From assembly GCA_022821805.1 (NCBI GenBank), contig JAJECX010000017.1, positions 1 through 64,000 on the forward strand: a DNA stretch of 64,000 nucleotides. The letters run 5' to 3'. The notes below the pieces were generated by a model. The model was not told the DNA's origin. It was given only the letters and a program-made list of their open reading frames with translations, and ran no database searches. This DNA is from Anaerolineae bacterium. Lineage in GTDB: Bacteria > Chloroflexota > Anaerolineae > Aggregatilineales > Phototrophicaceae. Of this stretch, positions 27,955 to 37,084 are shown in pieces; position 1 is the first letter of the stretch, and the number at the start of each line of letters is the position of its first letter. The translations under genes and the position numbers were made by a program.

Positions 27955-28902
27955 ATGCTGCAGGTTGTGAGTTTCAACATCGGCGGCGCCCGCAATATGC
28001 GCCCGGCGCCGCATGATCACGAGAAACTGGCTGTGGATGCCTATAGCACATTGCGGCAAGTGATAACGCCCAGCCAACCGACTCTGGTCGCCCTGCAAGA
28101 GACGGGCATCGCCATGTTCAACGGCAGCAGTCGCAACGTTGGCCGCAAGATGGCGCAACTGCTTGGCACGGATTACCTCGACTCCTTCGCGCCCGAAGTA
28201 ACCATGTGTGATCATCCGCATCCGAATCTTTGGGACCGGCCCGCGTATCGGAACATGTCCGGCGCAGCCGAAGGCAACGCCATCATCACCAACTTGCCGC
28301 AGAAAGAATGGTCCTGGGGCAGCTACCCCGACTTCGACGATTGCTACACCGTCGGCGCTTGGGCGCGCCATACCACCATCAGCCGCGCCACCTTGTACAG
28401 CAGCGGCAATCGCGATACGCAGCCGCGCAACGTAATGGTGGCTTCGCTGAATTATCGCGGCCTTCCCTTCTATTTTCTAAATACGCATCTGGGTTTGCTC
28501 ATCGGAGAAGATCGAAGCGACGCCACTTACGAACGATCGCGCACGGCATCACAGATCAGGCAGGCGCAGGTCAACGAGATTCTTTATGTGATCGACGAGT
28601 TGAAACGGGCGGACCAATATAATGAGACGCCCGAGCGACCGATCGTGCTGGCTGGCGATTTCAACGCCCAGCCCGATTCACCAGAGATGGAAATGCTGCA
28701 GCGGCGTTTTCGATTGCTGAGGCCCGAGAATAAAAGCAGCGAACTCTGGACGCATAAGTCGCATCGCATTCTGATTGATCACATCCTGCTGCATGACCCC
28801 GCCGAGCAATTGGAAGTCATCTCTTGCCATATTCAGAGCAAGATTCCCTTTGATGATCTGACCGATCATCGCCCGACTGTCGGCATTTTCGCGCTGGCTT
28901 AG
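27955..28902 (+). CDS. Endonuclease/exonuclease/phosphatase (DNase I-like) family protein
   Basis: 315-residue EEP-family phosphoesterase. It shows the N-terminal VVSFNIGGARN, the metal-binding ALQETGIAMF (near 50), the catalytic LAGDFNAQPDS (near 235), and the C-terminal ILIDHILLHD and TDHRPTVGIFAL with the conserved His. It lacks a signal peptide. Members cut DNA, or hydrolyse phosphoinositides or sphingomyelin. The start is the ATG of MLQVVSFNIGG; an upstream ATG at 27919 would add 12 residues. Transcribed divergently from the isochorismatase gene. Confidence 0.85.
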   Translation: MLQVVSFNIGGARNMRPAPHDHEKLAVDAYSTLRQVITPSQPTLVALQETGIAMFNGSSRNVGRKMAQLLGTDYLDSFAPEVTMCDHPHPNLWDRPAYRNMSGAAEGNAIITNLPQKEWSWGSYPDFDDCYTVGAWARHTTISRATLYSSGNRDTQPRNVMVASLNYRGLPFYFLNTHLGLLIGEDRSDATYERSRTASQIRQAQVNEILYVIDELKRADQYNETPERPIVLAGDFNAQPDSPEMEMLQRRFRLLRPENKSSELWTHKSHRILIDHILLHDPAEQLEVISCHIQSKIPFDDLTDHRPTVGIFALA

Positions 28903-28994
28903 TTCGCGGCGGATCCCGTTCGCTTCTGGACGGCAAGACGGGTTTGCCGACTTTGTGCAATTTGCGGTAGCGGGTCATGACCTGTTATACGTGG

Positions 28995-29459
28995 TCATCC
29001 GGCGTAAACTCGCGGCTCGTCGATTCGGATGATGTTTCTCCTTTGAAAGCGTCTGAAATGCCGTATGTTCAGTGTGCAAATTGTATCAATGCCATATTCC
29101 AGCATGGTGGCGACGAAATTGGCATCGTGGATCGGCGAGCCTTCCATACCATAAGATTCTATCAACTCAAATAGCTTTTGGCGCACAGCCGGCGTTTCCT
29201 CCGCAATGCGAAACCGCGCAGCGAATGACTCCACCGTGCGGACTACCTGTTTGCCACTCAAAGGCTTTTCGTAAGTGCTAGAATGTGTCGCGCGTACGCA
29301 GAATTCTCGGATCACCTGGTTGCTGATCCACAGTTCGGCCCCCTCTTCAAAGTACCGATTCAATTGATCCTTGCATCTGATTTCGTCTCGTGGGTCTTTC
29401 ATCCCAGAAAGCGTAAATCTGAGGAGAACGCCGGTGTCGATAAATGCACTAGCGGGCAT
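28995..29459 (-). CDS. PIN-domain ribonuclease, probable toxin
   Basis: 154-residue PIN protein. Acidic residues of the nuclease centre are in ASAFIDTGVLLRF (Asp about 7), SNQVIREFCVRA (Glu about 51) and SPIHDANFVATML (Asp about 114). The closing region is ICTLNIRHFRRF. The fold cuts RNA. The start is the ATG lying inside the last codons of the upstream 231-residue gene (11-base overlap), giving translational coupling. That position and order, partner first and nuclease second, resembles type II toxin-antitoxin operons such as VapBC. Confidence 0.8.
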   Translation of the reverse strand: MPASAFIDTGVLLRFTLSGMKDPRDEIRCKDQLNRYFEEGAELWISNQVIREFCVRATHSSTYEKPLSGKQVVRTVESFAARFRIAEETPAVRQKLFELIESYGMEGSPIHDANFVATMLEYGIDTICTLNIRHFRRFQRRNIIRIDEPRVYAG

Positions 29460-30144
29460 TGTCGCCGTACCAGTCCTCCCGACGCGCGGTGGGCTCAATC
29501 CGGTACTTGACTTTCATCCTTACAGCATCTGAAAGGCGAATCTTCTCGGCGGCGGTCAGGGGGCGGTGGTTGCCCACACGAATCAGCAGACGCGCGATCA
29601 ATTCGTTGTTTTCCCTTTTGGTAATTTGTCGCGTCAGTTTCCTGACACGCGCATCCAGTTCTGTGACCCGCCTGGCAAGTTCTTTTGGCAAATCCGGCTT
29701 GATTTCGCCCGCTTCGGCCCGACGATTCCAGTCCCCTACAACCTTGAGTAAGAAAGCAGTTTGCCCTTTGATGCGGGGCGCTAATTGTTCCTCAAACACT
29801 GTGAAGGTTTGCGCGAGGTCCAAATTCACTGTCCATGTATCAAACTTAAGGGCAATATCGTCGTCCATCCCGGCCTGCCGAACGAATTCCACAAAGCTGT
29901 CTAGTCCAGTGTCTATATATATCTCGCAGCCAGTGACGTCTTCATCAAACTGCGCGGCCATTTCTGTAAGCAGAATGGTTGAAGCAGACTCTTGGGTTGA
30001 CTTAGCGGCCAATTGGGGGTTTGTCCCGGTTAACTCTTGCCACGCTTCGTCTTTACACGGAGACAGACTTGTGGTCGCATTTTCCAGCCACTCCCCAAAG
30101 TGTGGCGGCAATTCGGTTGCGTGAGTCTCCAGATGCACAGCCAT
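29449..30144 (-). CDS. Unrecognised 231-residue protein, candidate partner of the PIN nuclease
   Basis: Acidic, mainly helical protein with no recognised DNA-binding motif. The N-terminal half (HFGEWLENATTSLSPCKDEA, LTEMAAQFDEDVTGCEIYID) is followed by a likely coiled-coil RRVTELDARVRKLTRQITKR near residues 160-180. A basic tail (KYRIEPTARREDWYG) ends the protein. It is three times longer than usual VapB-type antitoxins. The start ATG has AAGGAG upstream. The tight 11-base overlap with the PIN gene argues for a shared function; antitoxin activity is inference. Confidence 0.6.
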   Translation of the reverse strand: MAVHLETHATELPPHFGEWLENATTSLSPCKDEAWQELTGTNPQLAAKSTQESASTILLTEMAAQFDEDVTGCEIYIDTGLDSFVEFVRQAGMDDDIALKFDTWTVNLDLAQTFTVFEEQLAPRIKGQTAFLLKVVGDWNRRAEAGEIKPDLPKELARRVTELDARVRKLTRQITKRENNELIARLLIRVGNHRPLTAAEKIRLSDAVRMKVKYRIEPTARREDWYGDNAR

Positions 30145-30242
30145 CCCCTTGCTCCTTGTCCAAAAGCTAGACAGCTTCCATTATACACGCTAAGACCCTG
30201 GTCACGGGCGCCCTGATATCCCGGCCCCTACGGGTAGGAATT

Positions 30243-30902
30243 TCACGTCTTGGAAAGCCGCTTTTTCGCCCGTTCTTTGCGCAGTCGCTTATTGCGCCGG
30301 CCCAGATGCTCGTGCATCTCGAGCAGGTAGGCGAACGTCCGCTCGACCTCCTCAGGCGCCATGCTGAGGTACTCAGGGCAGCGTGAGATTCGCTGGCGCG
30401 TCACCTCATAAATGCAGAGCGCCGCCGACACCGATACATTCATGCTTTGGGCGATGCCGCGCATGGGAATCCTCACCATGCGGTCGGCGAGCGAAAGCGC
30501 TGTCGAAGACAATCCGGTCTTCTCATTGCCAAAAAGCAGAGCGATCCGCGGCTGGCAGAGATCGGCTTCAAAGATGGATTCCGCCTCGTGGTCGAGCGCG
30601 GTAGCGACCAGCTCCCAGCCCTCGTATTTCAGCGTTTGAAGGGCGTCTCTCGTACCGTGATGAATGCGGTATTCCAGCCATTTGTTGGTGGCGGTTGAGC
30701 TGTTTTTGCCGACTTCCTTGGGATCAAATTCGGGATGTGTCTCAAAAATGACGTTGATCTGCTGGATGCCAAAGGCGTCGCAACTGCGGCTGATCGCGCC
30801 TAGATTGTGTGGATCAAAGACGTCTTCAATGACGACTGTGAGGCCCGCCTGGCGCGCTTCGGCGACCTGCTTCAGCCTGTTGATGCGTTGGTCGGTGGGC
30901 AT
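30243..30902 (-). CDS. trmH: tRNA/rRNA 2'-O-ribose methyltransferase, TrmH (SpoU) family
   Basis: 219-residue SPOUT methyltransferase, most like tRNA (guanosine-18-2'-O) methyltransferase. All three SpoU motifs are present: VFDPHNLGAISRSCDAFG (motif 1, near 25), LLFGNEKTGLSSTAL (motif 2, near 125), and VRIPMRGIAQSMNVSVSAAL (motif 3, near 150), which forms the AdoMet trefoil knot. The C-terminal basic helix (RRNKRLRKERAKKRLSK) probably contacts RNA. The start ATG lies four bases after the Uma2 gene stop, so the two are co-transcribed. Confidence 0.88.
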   Translation of the reverse strand: MPTDQRINRLKQVAEARQAGLTVVIEDVFDPHNLGAISRSCDAFGIQQINVIFETHPEFDPKEVGKNSSTATNKWLEYRIHHGTRDALQTLKYEGWELVATALDHEAESIFEADLCQPRIALLFGNEKTGLSSTALSLADRMVRIPMRGIAQSMNVSVSAALCIYEVTRQRISRCPEYLSMAPEEVERTFAYLLEMHEHLGRRNKRLRKERAKKRLSKT

Positions 30903-30906
30903 GCCA

Positions 30907-31476
30907 TCAATTGAAGATGCGGCGCGCTTCGAGGCTGAAACCGGGCAGGACATTTTCGCCGGACAGCGTATCGTCAGGACCAATGACCTCGCGCTCGGTC
31001 TCACCCGATTGACTCACACGGCAGACTTCGACGCTCTTCTCGCCTGGCAAGACAGTCCAGACAATTGACGTACCCAGACGCAGGTAGCGCTGCGCTTTTT
31101 CGCGCAATTCTTCGAGCGTGTTGCTTGGCGAACGAATCTCGATGGCGATGTCAGGCATGGCTGGCACGAGTTTCTCGGGAAAAGGGTCGGGGGCGCGGTC
31201 GGCGCTGATGAAGGCGACATCAGGCAATAGCAGGTTATAGCGGTCGCCGGGCGGATGATAGCCCGTTTCCGCCGTCACAATGCCCAAGTTTTTCTCTTCG
31301 GCGAAAATATCCAAATAGCGCCCCAGCCTTATGGCAATCCGTCCATGTATACCGCCCGGACCAGACATCTCAATGATTTCTCCGTCGAATAATTCAAATC
31401 GCAAGTGGTCATTGCTCCGGTCGCAATAGAGCTCCCAAAGGTCGTCCAAGTCATACAGGCGCTGTTTCGTTTCCAT
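30907..31476 (-). CDS. Uma2-family PD-(D/E)XK endonuclease-like protein
   Basis: 189-residue Uma2-family protein. It has the restriction-endonuclease-like core PDVAFISADRAPDPFPE, DIAIEIRSPSNTLEELREKA and YLRLGTSIVWTVLPGEKSVE, which supply the D...E-x-R/K arrangement. Such genes are greatly expanded in Cyanobacteria, Chloroflexota and Planctomycetes and often associate with mobile DNA; their physiological role is unknown. It is the first gene of a unit with trmH, probably an incidental insertion. Confidence 0.85.
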   Translation of the reverse strand: METKQRLYDLDDLWELYCDRSNDHLRFELFDGEIIEMSGPGGIHGRIAIRLGRYLDIFAEEKNLGIVTAETGYHPPGDRYNLLLPDVAFISADRAPDPFPEKLVPAMPDIAIEIRSPSNTLEELREKAQRYLRLGTSIVWTVLPGEKSVEVCRVSQSGETEREVIGPDDTLSGENVLPGFSLEARRIFN

Positions 31477-31596
31477 GATTGTCTCGCTTCATCGCTCGCG
31501 ACAGACAAAGCATAACATACTTTGAATCGTCTGTAGTATCGCGCCGATTGCCGTGCGCCGATTGCTGGCAGTCTGCAAAGCGCAGTACCTTTTCGC

Positions 31597-31602
31597 TATA
31601 AT
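31597..31602 (+). promoter_or_regulatory. -10 promoter box before the phosphofructokinase gene
   Basis: A perfect TATAAT lies 37 bases upstream of the proposed start, in the 163-base divergent spacer. No clear -35 hexamer is visible at 17 +/- 1 bases. Confidence 0.35.
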
Positions 31603-31639
31603 AAAGTGGAACAATATTGATTCGAGGCTTCTTCTTATG

Positions 31640-32815
31640 ATGAGTAAAACGATAGGCATCCTCACCGCTGGCGGCGACAGCCCCGGCTTAAACGCGGCCA
31701 TCCGCGGCGTCGGCAAGGTGGCGCTCAACAAATACAACATGCGCTTGATTGGCTTCCGCGACGGCTTTCGAGGCTTGATGCAAAACCGAATCGACTGGCT
31801 GGGGCCCGAGGAATTAAGCGGCATTTTGACCCTGGGCGGGACGATATTAGGCACCAGCCGCGACAAGCCGCATAAGATGCCAATTGGCGGCAAGACGCGC
31901 AACATGATGGATGTGATGCTGGAGAATTACCATCGGCATGACCTGGACGCGCTAATCTGCCTCGGCGGCGGCGGCACCGCCAAGAACGCCTGGCGCCTGG
32001 CGCAGCAGGGCATCAATGTCGTTTGCTTGCCCAAAACGATCGACAACGACGTCAGCGGCACCGATGTCACCTTCGGCTTCGATACCGCGGTGAATATCGC
32101 CTCCGAAGCGATTGACCGGCTGCATTCGACCGCGCACAGCCATCATCGAATCATCGTTGTCGAGATCATGGGGCATAACACCGGTTGGCTGGCATTGGGC
32201 GCGGGCTTGGCCGGCGGCGCCGACGTCATTCTGATCCCGGAAATCCCCTTCAATATCGAGTATGTGGCCGAGTCGATTCGGGCGCGCAGCCGCGGCGGCA
32301 CGCGCTTCAGCATCGTGGCGGTATCGGAAGGCGCGATGACCCAGCGCGTCGGCAAGAAGCTGCAAGAAGCGCGGGCTCGCGTCGCCGAGGCGGAGGCGGA
32401 CATGGCCAGCGCCGCCGACGACAAGGCGAAACAAAAGGAAGCCAGAGGTCGGCGCAAGAAGGCGCGCGCTGAACTCGACGAAATCGAAAAAGAACGCAGC
32501 GGCGGCACGCAGCTGCTGACGACCGAACTGGAGAAACTGACTGGATTGGAATCGCGCGTGACTATCCTGGGCCATGTGCAGCGCGGCGGCGTGCCATCAC
32601 CGCGGGATCGCCTGCTGGCGACGCAACTGGGGACGGCGGCCGCCAATTACATCGCCGAGGGGCGCGAAAATATCTTGGTCGGCGTATGCGGCGATGGAAC
32701 AGCCGCTGTTCCGTTGGACGAAGTCGTCGGCGTACGCAAGAATGTGCCGCTTGATCACCCCTGGCTGAAGACCGCGCAAGACCTGGAAATCTGCCTCGGC
32801 GACGCGATTTCTTGA
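31640..32815 (+). CDS. pfkA: 6-phosphofructokinase with an inserted charged helical segment
   Basis: 391-residue phosphofructokinase, the committing step of glycolysis. Core motifs are [73 protein letters not shown] and [20 protein letters not shown]. The GGGG segment corresponds to the GGDG/GGDD nucleotide-binding loop, and the usual Asp is absent. The following Lys (PKTIDND) occurs in both PPi enzymes and some ATP enzymes, so the donor is unsure. Residues about 235-289 form an extra Lys/Arg/Glu-rich, probably coiled-coil stretch ([20 protein letters not shown]) absent from the standard 320-residue enzyme. The start is ATG 31640; ATG 31637 is equally possible. Confidence 0.88.
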   Translation: MSKTIGILTAGGDSPGLNAAIRGVGKVALNKYNMRLIGFRDGFRGLMQNRIDWLGPEELSGILTLGGTILGTSRDKPHKMPIGGKTRNMMDVMLENYHRHDLDALICLGGGGTAKNAWRLAQQGINVVCLPKTIDNDVSGTDVTFGFDTAVNIASEAIDRLHSTAHSHHRIIVVEIMGHNTGWLALGAGLAGGADVILIPEIPFNIEYVAESIRARSRGGTRFSIVAVSEGAMTQRVGKKLQEARARVAEAEADMASAADDKAKQKEARGRRKKARAELDEIEKERSGGTQLLTTELEKLTGLESRVTILGHVQRGGVPSPRDRLLATQLGTAAANYIAEGRENILVGVCGDGTAAVPLDEVVGVRKNVPLDHPWLKTAQDLEICLGDAIS

Positions 32816-32891
32816 TTAAGCGCTTCCGCCTAGCAGTTTGCCCTTTTTCCACTCTCGCAGTACAATTGTTCTAGTTTACTGCGGATGACTG

Positions 32892-34198
32892 ATGACATAT
32901 ACGACGCAGCTTCAAAACGGAAACGAACTGAATCGACTATATGAGGACGACCGACCTGTCCACGAATGGTACAGGTTTGTTTTGTCTTTTCCGCCCCACT
33001 TGGTGCGCCATTACGTGGAAAAATTTGGTCTTGCAAAGAGCCAGCTTGTACTCGATCCGTTTTGTGGAACCGGAACAACGCTTGTGGAAGCCAAGAAGCT
33101 GGGCATTAAAAGTGTCGGAGTGGAAGCCAATGCGATGGCTCAATTCGCGGCAAGCGTGAAAACCGATTGGGATATCGAACCCGATAAATTGGCCGAATTT
33201 GGACGCGATATCGCCAAAGAGGTTAATGAAAACTCTCATGAAAATGTTCATGGTGGCGAGTCTTCGAAAATTGGCGTTAGTGTGTACAAGGGACCACTTC
33301 GCGCGTTTGATGCCGAACAATCTCGGCTCGTAATAAAGAACTCTATAAGTCCGCTCCCATTGCACAAAGTGCTAACCCTGTTGACAGCGATAAGACAACA
33401 CGATGCAGCAGACCTTAGAAATCATGCGAAACTGGCATTGGCCAGGCAGACGGTTAAAGACATCAGCAATCTTCGTTTCGGCCCAGAGATTGGAGTGGGC
33501 AAATTAAAGGTTGACGCGCCTGTGCTTGAGCCATGGCTGAATGCATTAGGATTGATGGTTCATGACTTGCGAGAATTTCACGCCTCGTCCGTTACGCCTG
33601 CAACAGCGTTCAGGGCTGATGCAAGGGACATGGGCAGACACTTGTCACCCCGCTCAATTGACGCGGTTATAACATCTCCGCCATATCCAAATGAAAAGGA
33701 CTACAGTCGAACGACTCGACTGGAATCCGTACTGCTTGGATTTATGTCGAGTCGCGAAGACCTGCGGAGACAAAAGCGGCAATTCATTAGATCAAATACT
33801 CGGGGCGTCTACAAAGCCGATGATGACCACAGGTGGGACGAGGACATTCCAAGAATTCAGGCGCTGGCGGATTCAATCGAAGAGCGCCGACTTGAATTGG
33901 GCAAAACATCTGGATTTGAAAAACAATACGCGAAAGTAGTTCGGCTCTATTTTGGGGGTATGGCTCGTCATCTGTCAGATCTTCGAGCATTGCTCCGCCC
34001 GGGAGCAAAGCTGGCTTATGTGGTAGGCGATCAGGCGTCTTATTTTCGAATCATGATTCGAACGGCCAGCTTCTGGCGGAAGTGGCAGAACGATTGGGTT
34101 ACGAAGTGTTGGGCATTGAGTTGTTCCGCACACGGTTTTCGACCGCCACAAAAGAGCGCCTTCGAGAAGAAGTCTTGCTTCTTCAGTGGAATGGCTGA
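32892..34198 (+). pseudogene. DNA methyltransferase (I-to-IV motif order), frameshifted near its C-terminus
   Basis: Methyltransferase with the AdoMet motif first (LVLDPFCGTGTTLVEAKKLG, near residue 58) and the catalytic SPPY motif (VITSPPYPNEKDYSRTTRLE) near 262, an alpha-like order. The frame is open from 32892 to a stop at 34238, but after SYFRIMIRT the reading becomes nonsensical. In the +1 frame the expected ending GQLLAEVAERLGYEVLGIEL with REEVLLLQWNG continues to a TGA at 34196-34198. A one-base deletion near 34063 therefore explains both. It may be a sequence error or recent inactivation. A+T-rich, consistent with transfer. Confidence 0.75.
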
Positions 34199-34207
34199 AG
34201 TCCTTAC

Positions 34208-34384
34208 ATGGCAAGAGCAAATCGCTATTCCCGGATAGATGAAGATAGCATAGCGCTCTTTGAATTTGGAAGAGACACTGACGGGGCGGTGGTGAAGCTA
34301 GCGGAAAGACACTACCGCCTTGTTCAAGAACATGAAATGTCGATCGAAGACCTTCAACTTTATCGCAGCCGTCCTGCCGACTGA
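34208..34384 (+). CDS. 58-residue ORF after the DNA methyltransferase, unknown function
   Basis: The frame from ATG 34208 to TGA 34382 encodes 58 residues starting MARANRYSRIDEDSIALFEF and continuing with a helical LAERHYRLVQEHEMSIEDLQ. It begins ten bases after the restored methyltransferase stop. Its A+T-richer coding matches that gene. It could be a small partner (specificity, antirestriction or a truncated endonuclease start), but no family is recognised. Confidence 0.5.
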   Translation: MARANRYSRIDEDSIALFEFGRDTDGAVVKLAERHYRLVQEHEMSIEDLQLYRSRPAD

Positions 34385-34389
34385 CTTTC

Positions 34390-35157
34390 CTAAGCGATGC
34401 TCCCGCGCACCTCGCTGATCGCCGCCGAGGCTGCTTTTTCCAATAGCATCGTGTCATTCATCACGGTCACAAAATCATAGCCGCGCTTGATCATGTCGAT
34501 GGCGTGGCTGGTTTCGGCGGTGAACAAGCCCGCTTTGACGCCATGCGCCCGCGCCGATTCCTGTATGTCGTCCAAAGCCGTGTTCACCGCGTCATCCGTG
34601 GACGAATGCCCGGCTTGACCGGTCAAGGTCAGACGCAGGTCGCCAATGCCGACGAAGACACAGTCCAAGCCCTCGACGCTCAGGATCTCATCGCGATTGT
34701 CGTAGCCGGCTTGGGTTTCGATCATGGCGAATGTGAGGATGCTGTCGTTGGCGCGCTCGGCGTAATCGTCGCCAAAGTAGATGCGGGCGCGCGTTGGACC
34801 GTAGCTGCGGTATCCCCGCGGCGGAAAGCGGCAGGCGCCGACGAAAGCTTCGCATTCTTCGCGCGTCTCGATCATCGGGCAGACGATGCCATACGCGCCG
34901 GCATCAAGCAGGCGCATGATGTCGCCGGGACTATTCCAGTTGACGCGCGCCAGCGGCACGGCGTCGGTGATCGAGATGACTTGCAGCATCTGGATCGCCG
35001 TTTCGATGCTCATCAATCCGTGCTGCATATCGACGACCAGGCTGTCCCAACCTTGATGCGCCATCAATTCCGCCGACCACGCGCTAGGGCTGTGCAGCCA
35101 GCCATTGATCACCGGTTTGCCCTGCGCCCATACCGTCCGCACTCGATTCTCGCGCAT
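34390..35157 (-). CDS. HpcH/HpaI-family aldolase
   Basis: 255-residue class II (metal-dependent) aldolase of the HpcH/HpaI type, which cleaves 4-hydroxy-2-oxo acids to pyruvate and an aldehyde. VVDMQHGLMSIETAIQMLQV (near 40), the metal-binding Glu in FAMIETQAGYDNRDEILSVE, GIGDLRLTLTG and LLDAGAYGIVCPMIE are characteristic. It stands alone, ending five bases from the small ORF next to the methyltransferase. The actual substrate (aromatic meta-cleavage, sugar acid or oxalomalate-like) cannot be said. Confidence 0.85.
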   Translation of the reverse strand: MRENRVRTVWAQGKPVINGWLHSPSAWSAELMAHQGWDSLVVDMQHGLMSIETAIQMLQVISITDAVPLARVNWNSPGDIMRLLDAGAYGIVCPMIETREECEAFVGACRFPPRGYRSYGPTRARIYFGDDYAERANDSILTFAMIETQAGYDNRDEILSVEGLDCVFVGIGDLRLTLTGQAGHSSTDDAVNTALDDIQESARAHGVKAGLFTAETSHAIDMIKRGYDFVTVMNDTMLLEKAASAAISEVRGSIA

Positions 35158-35320
35158 CTTTCAACCTTTCGCGTTTATTGCTAAACTATGGTGAAGTATA
35201 CGATTGTAGTGGTGTATTGCCAAACTTGAGGACGGCAATAGGCCAGCCAGCCAGATTGAAAAGGAAATCAGGCATACTGCCGACTTGCGCTCTGTCTGAT
35301 AATTGCAGAAGGAGAAATAC

Positions 35321-35698
35321 ATGGAAAACCTGGCTATTGAAGGAATTAAACTGCTCTTCGGAGTTGTTGCCGACAAAGAGGCTAACGAGCGTCTCGAAGA
35401 CTGTCGTCAGCAAGAATTTGAAGGTGAGGAACTTCAGGGCCATCATCCACAAGCCAAACGAGTTGTCAGCGCCCTGTTTGCAGTCGTCGAAGAAGCTGCG
35501 CGCACAAACAAGGAAGGCTGGCTTTGCGTCAAGTCGCTTCTTCCCAAATCAGAGATGAGCCGACGGGTTCTTCTGGGCTATCTCCACCAGAACGGATGGC
35601 GCTGGACGCTGGAAGAAATCGCAGTCTTCAATGTCGGTCAAATTGAATGTACGCTCTACACGGATGGTGTGCTGCAGTTTAAGCGGCAGGCCGTGTAA
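35321..35698 (+). CDS. Hypothetical protein, unknown function
   Basis: 125-residue protein starting at an ATG with GGAG(AA) ten bases upstream (MENLAIEGIKLLFGVVADKE). Helical N-terminus; a middle region (KRVVSALFAVVEEAARTNKE, GWLCVKSLLPKSEMSRRVLL) looks like a short winged-helix; the C-terminus is beta (NVGQIECTLYTDGVLQFK). No family recognised. The coding stretch is A+T-richer than the adjacent MFS gene. It is isolated from other genes by 163- and 173-base spacers. Confidence 0.55.
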   Translation: MENLAIEGIKLLFGVVADKEANERLEDCRQQEFEGEELQGHHPQAKRVVSALFAVVEEAARTNKEGWLCVKSLLPKSEMSRRVLLGYLHQNGWRWTLEEIAVFNVGQIECTLYTDGVLQFKRQAV

Positions 35699-35871
35699 AT
35701 GGGAAGACCACTGTCTGAAGCGTCTTTGCCAGCCGCGACAGGATAGAAACGCGCAACCTTTTGTAATCTCATTCATCCGCATCCCCCTATTTTGCTGAGA
35801 TAGACGAGCTTTTCGAGCATCCGCTAGGCTGGTTCTGTTCGCATTCACGAGGGTAATGTGGCATCGATATT

Positions 35872-37056
35872 ATGCTGACAGCCAACATCAACAAAATCAT
35901 CTTCATCAGCTTCTCCCATAACTTTCATTTGTACATTCATGCCTATGCGCTGCTGCTGCTGGGGCGCGGCTTGACGCTGGTGCAGATCAGCCTGATAGAA
36001 TCGATTTTGATCGGGACGATATTTCTGATGGAAGTGCCGACCGGTGTGCTGGCTGACCGTATCGGGCGCAAGTGGTCCATCTTCTGCGCGACCTTCTTGC
36101 TGATGGTCGCCGAATTCATCTTCATATTCGTCCGCGAATATGAATGGTACGTTTTGGTGGCTTTCTTAGCGGGAGCCGGATATGCATTCGCCTCTGGCGC
36201 CTTTGAGGCGCTGGTCTATGACAGCCTGCCGCCGGAAAACCGTGAAGCCGAGATGAAACGAGTTATAGGGCGGGTGAAAAGCTATAGCATGATCGCCCTC
36301 GTTATCGCCCCCATCATCGGCGGGCTTATTATCGGCGATGCCCGTGTCGAGGATTTCATCCCCGCCATCGCCTTGACTGTCGTCGCTCTGTTCCTTGGTT
36401 TGCTGGTCTGCTTGACGCTGCGCGAGCCGGCGCAAGATTCATCGGAGGCCAAGACGGGCAGCCTGACGCTGCTGCGCGATGGCGTCTCGCTGCTGCTCAA
36501 TAATCGGCGTTTGCGCTGGCTCGCCATACTGGTGGTCTTTACTACGCCTTTCATCGATGCCTTGGCGGTTACGCTGGGTCCACCTCATTTAGTGCGGAAT
36601 GATGTCTCGCCATTTGCCATCGGCGCGGTGCTGTCGGCGGGCAGTCTGCTGGCGGCTCTTACACAACGCTACGCGTACAAGGTGGAAGAATGGCTCGGGC
36701 AGCAGCGGGCAATCGCGCTCCTTATTCTGCTGCCGGGTCTGTTGTATTGGATGCTGGCGGCGGTCGCCGGACCCATCCCCGCCGCCTCGGTGGCGATCCT
36801 GATTTATGGATTCGGCAATATGAAGGGTCCCCTCTTCTCGGCGTATCAGAATGCGCTAATCGAAAGCAAGAATCGTGCGACCGTGCTGTCGCTCATTAAT
36901 ATGTTCGTTAGTTTATTCGTGGCTTTGGGGGCGCCCGTCTACGCCGCGCTGGCGGAGCAATCGCTGGAACTCACTTTTGTTGTAATGGGCAGCGTGATCA
37001 TTGCAGCGGCGCTGCTGCTCCGCGCACATCGCTTGCCGAGCGCGGAGGCGGGTTGA
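35872..37056 (+). CDS. MFS transporter
   Basis: 394-residue major facilitator with twelve predicted membrane segments. The motif A loop is GVLADRIGRKWSIFCATFLL near residues 58-77, and an acidic stretch follows in the second half. The central loop (TLREPAQDSSEAKTGSLTLL, near 190) separates the two six-segment halves. The N-terminal segment NKIIFISFSHNFHLYIHAYA is typical of exporters related to YxlH/TetA-like families. Substrate unknown. It is followed by a convergent thpR gene with an imperfect hairpin between them. Confidence 0.82.
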   Translation: MLTANINKIIFISFSHNFHLYIHAYALLLLGRGLTLVQISLIESILIGTIFLMEVPTGVLADRIGRKWSIFCATFLLMVAEFIFIFVREYEWYVLVAFLAGAGYAFASGAFEALVYDSLPPENREAEMKRVIGRVKSYSMIALVIAPIIGGLIIGDARVEDFIPAIALTVVALFLGLLVCLTLREPAQDSSEAKTGSLTLLRDGVSLLLNNRRLRWLAILVVFTTPFIDALAVTLGPPHLVRNDVSPFAIGAVLSAGSLLAALTQRYAYKVEEWLGQQRAIALLILLPGLLYWMLAAVAGPIPAASVAILIYGFGNMKGPLFSAYQNALIESKNRATVLSLINMFVSLFVALGAPVYAALAEQSLELTFVVMGSVIIAAALLLRAHRLPSAEAG

Positions 37057-37063
37057 GCTGGGC

Positions 37064-37084
37064 GGGCGACCTGATAGCTCGCCC
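37064..37084. repeat. Short inverted repeat between convergent genes
   Basis: GGGCGA at 37064-37069 pairs with TCGCCC at 37079-37084 around a nine-base loop, in the 28-base gap between the MFS and thpR stop codons. The sequence resembles one arm of the palindromic repeat family at 37792-37863 and could act as a bidirectional terminator. Confidence 0.45.
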
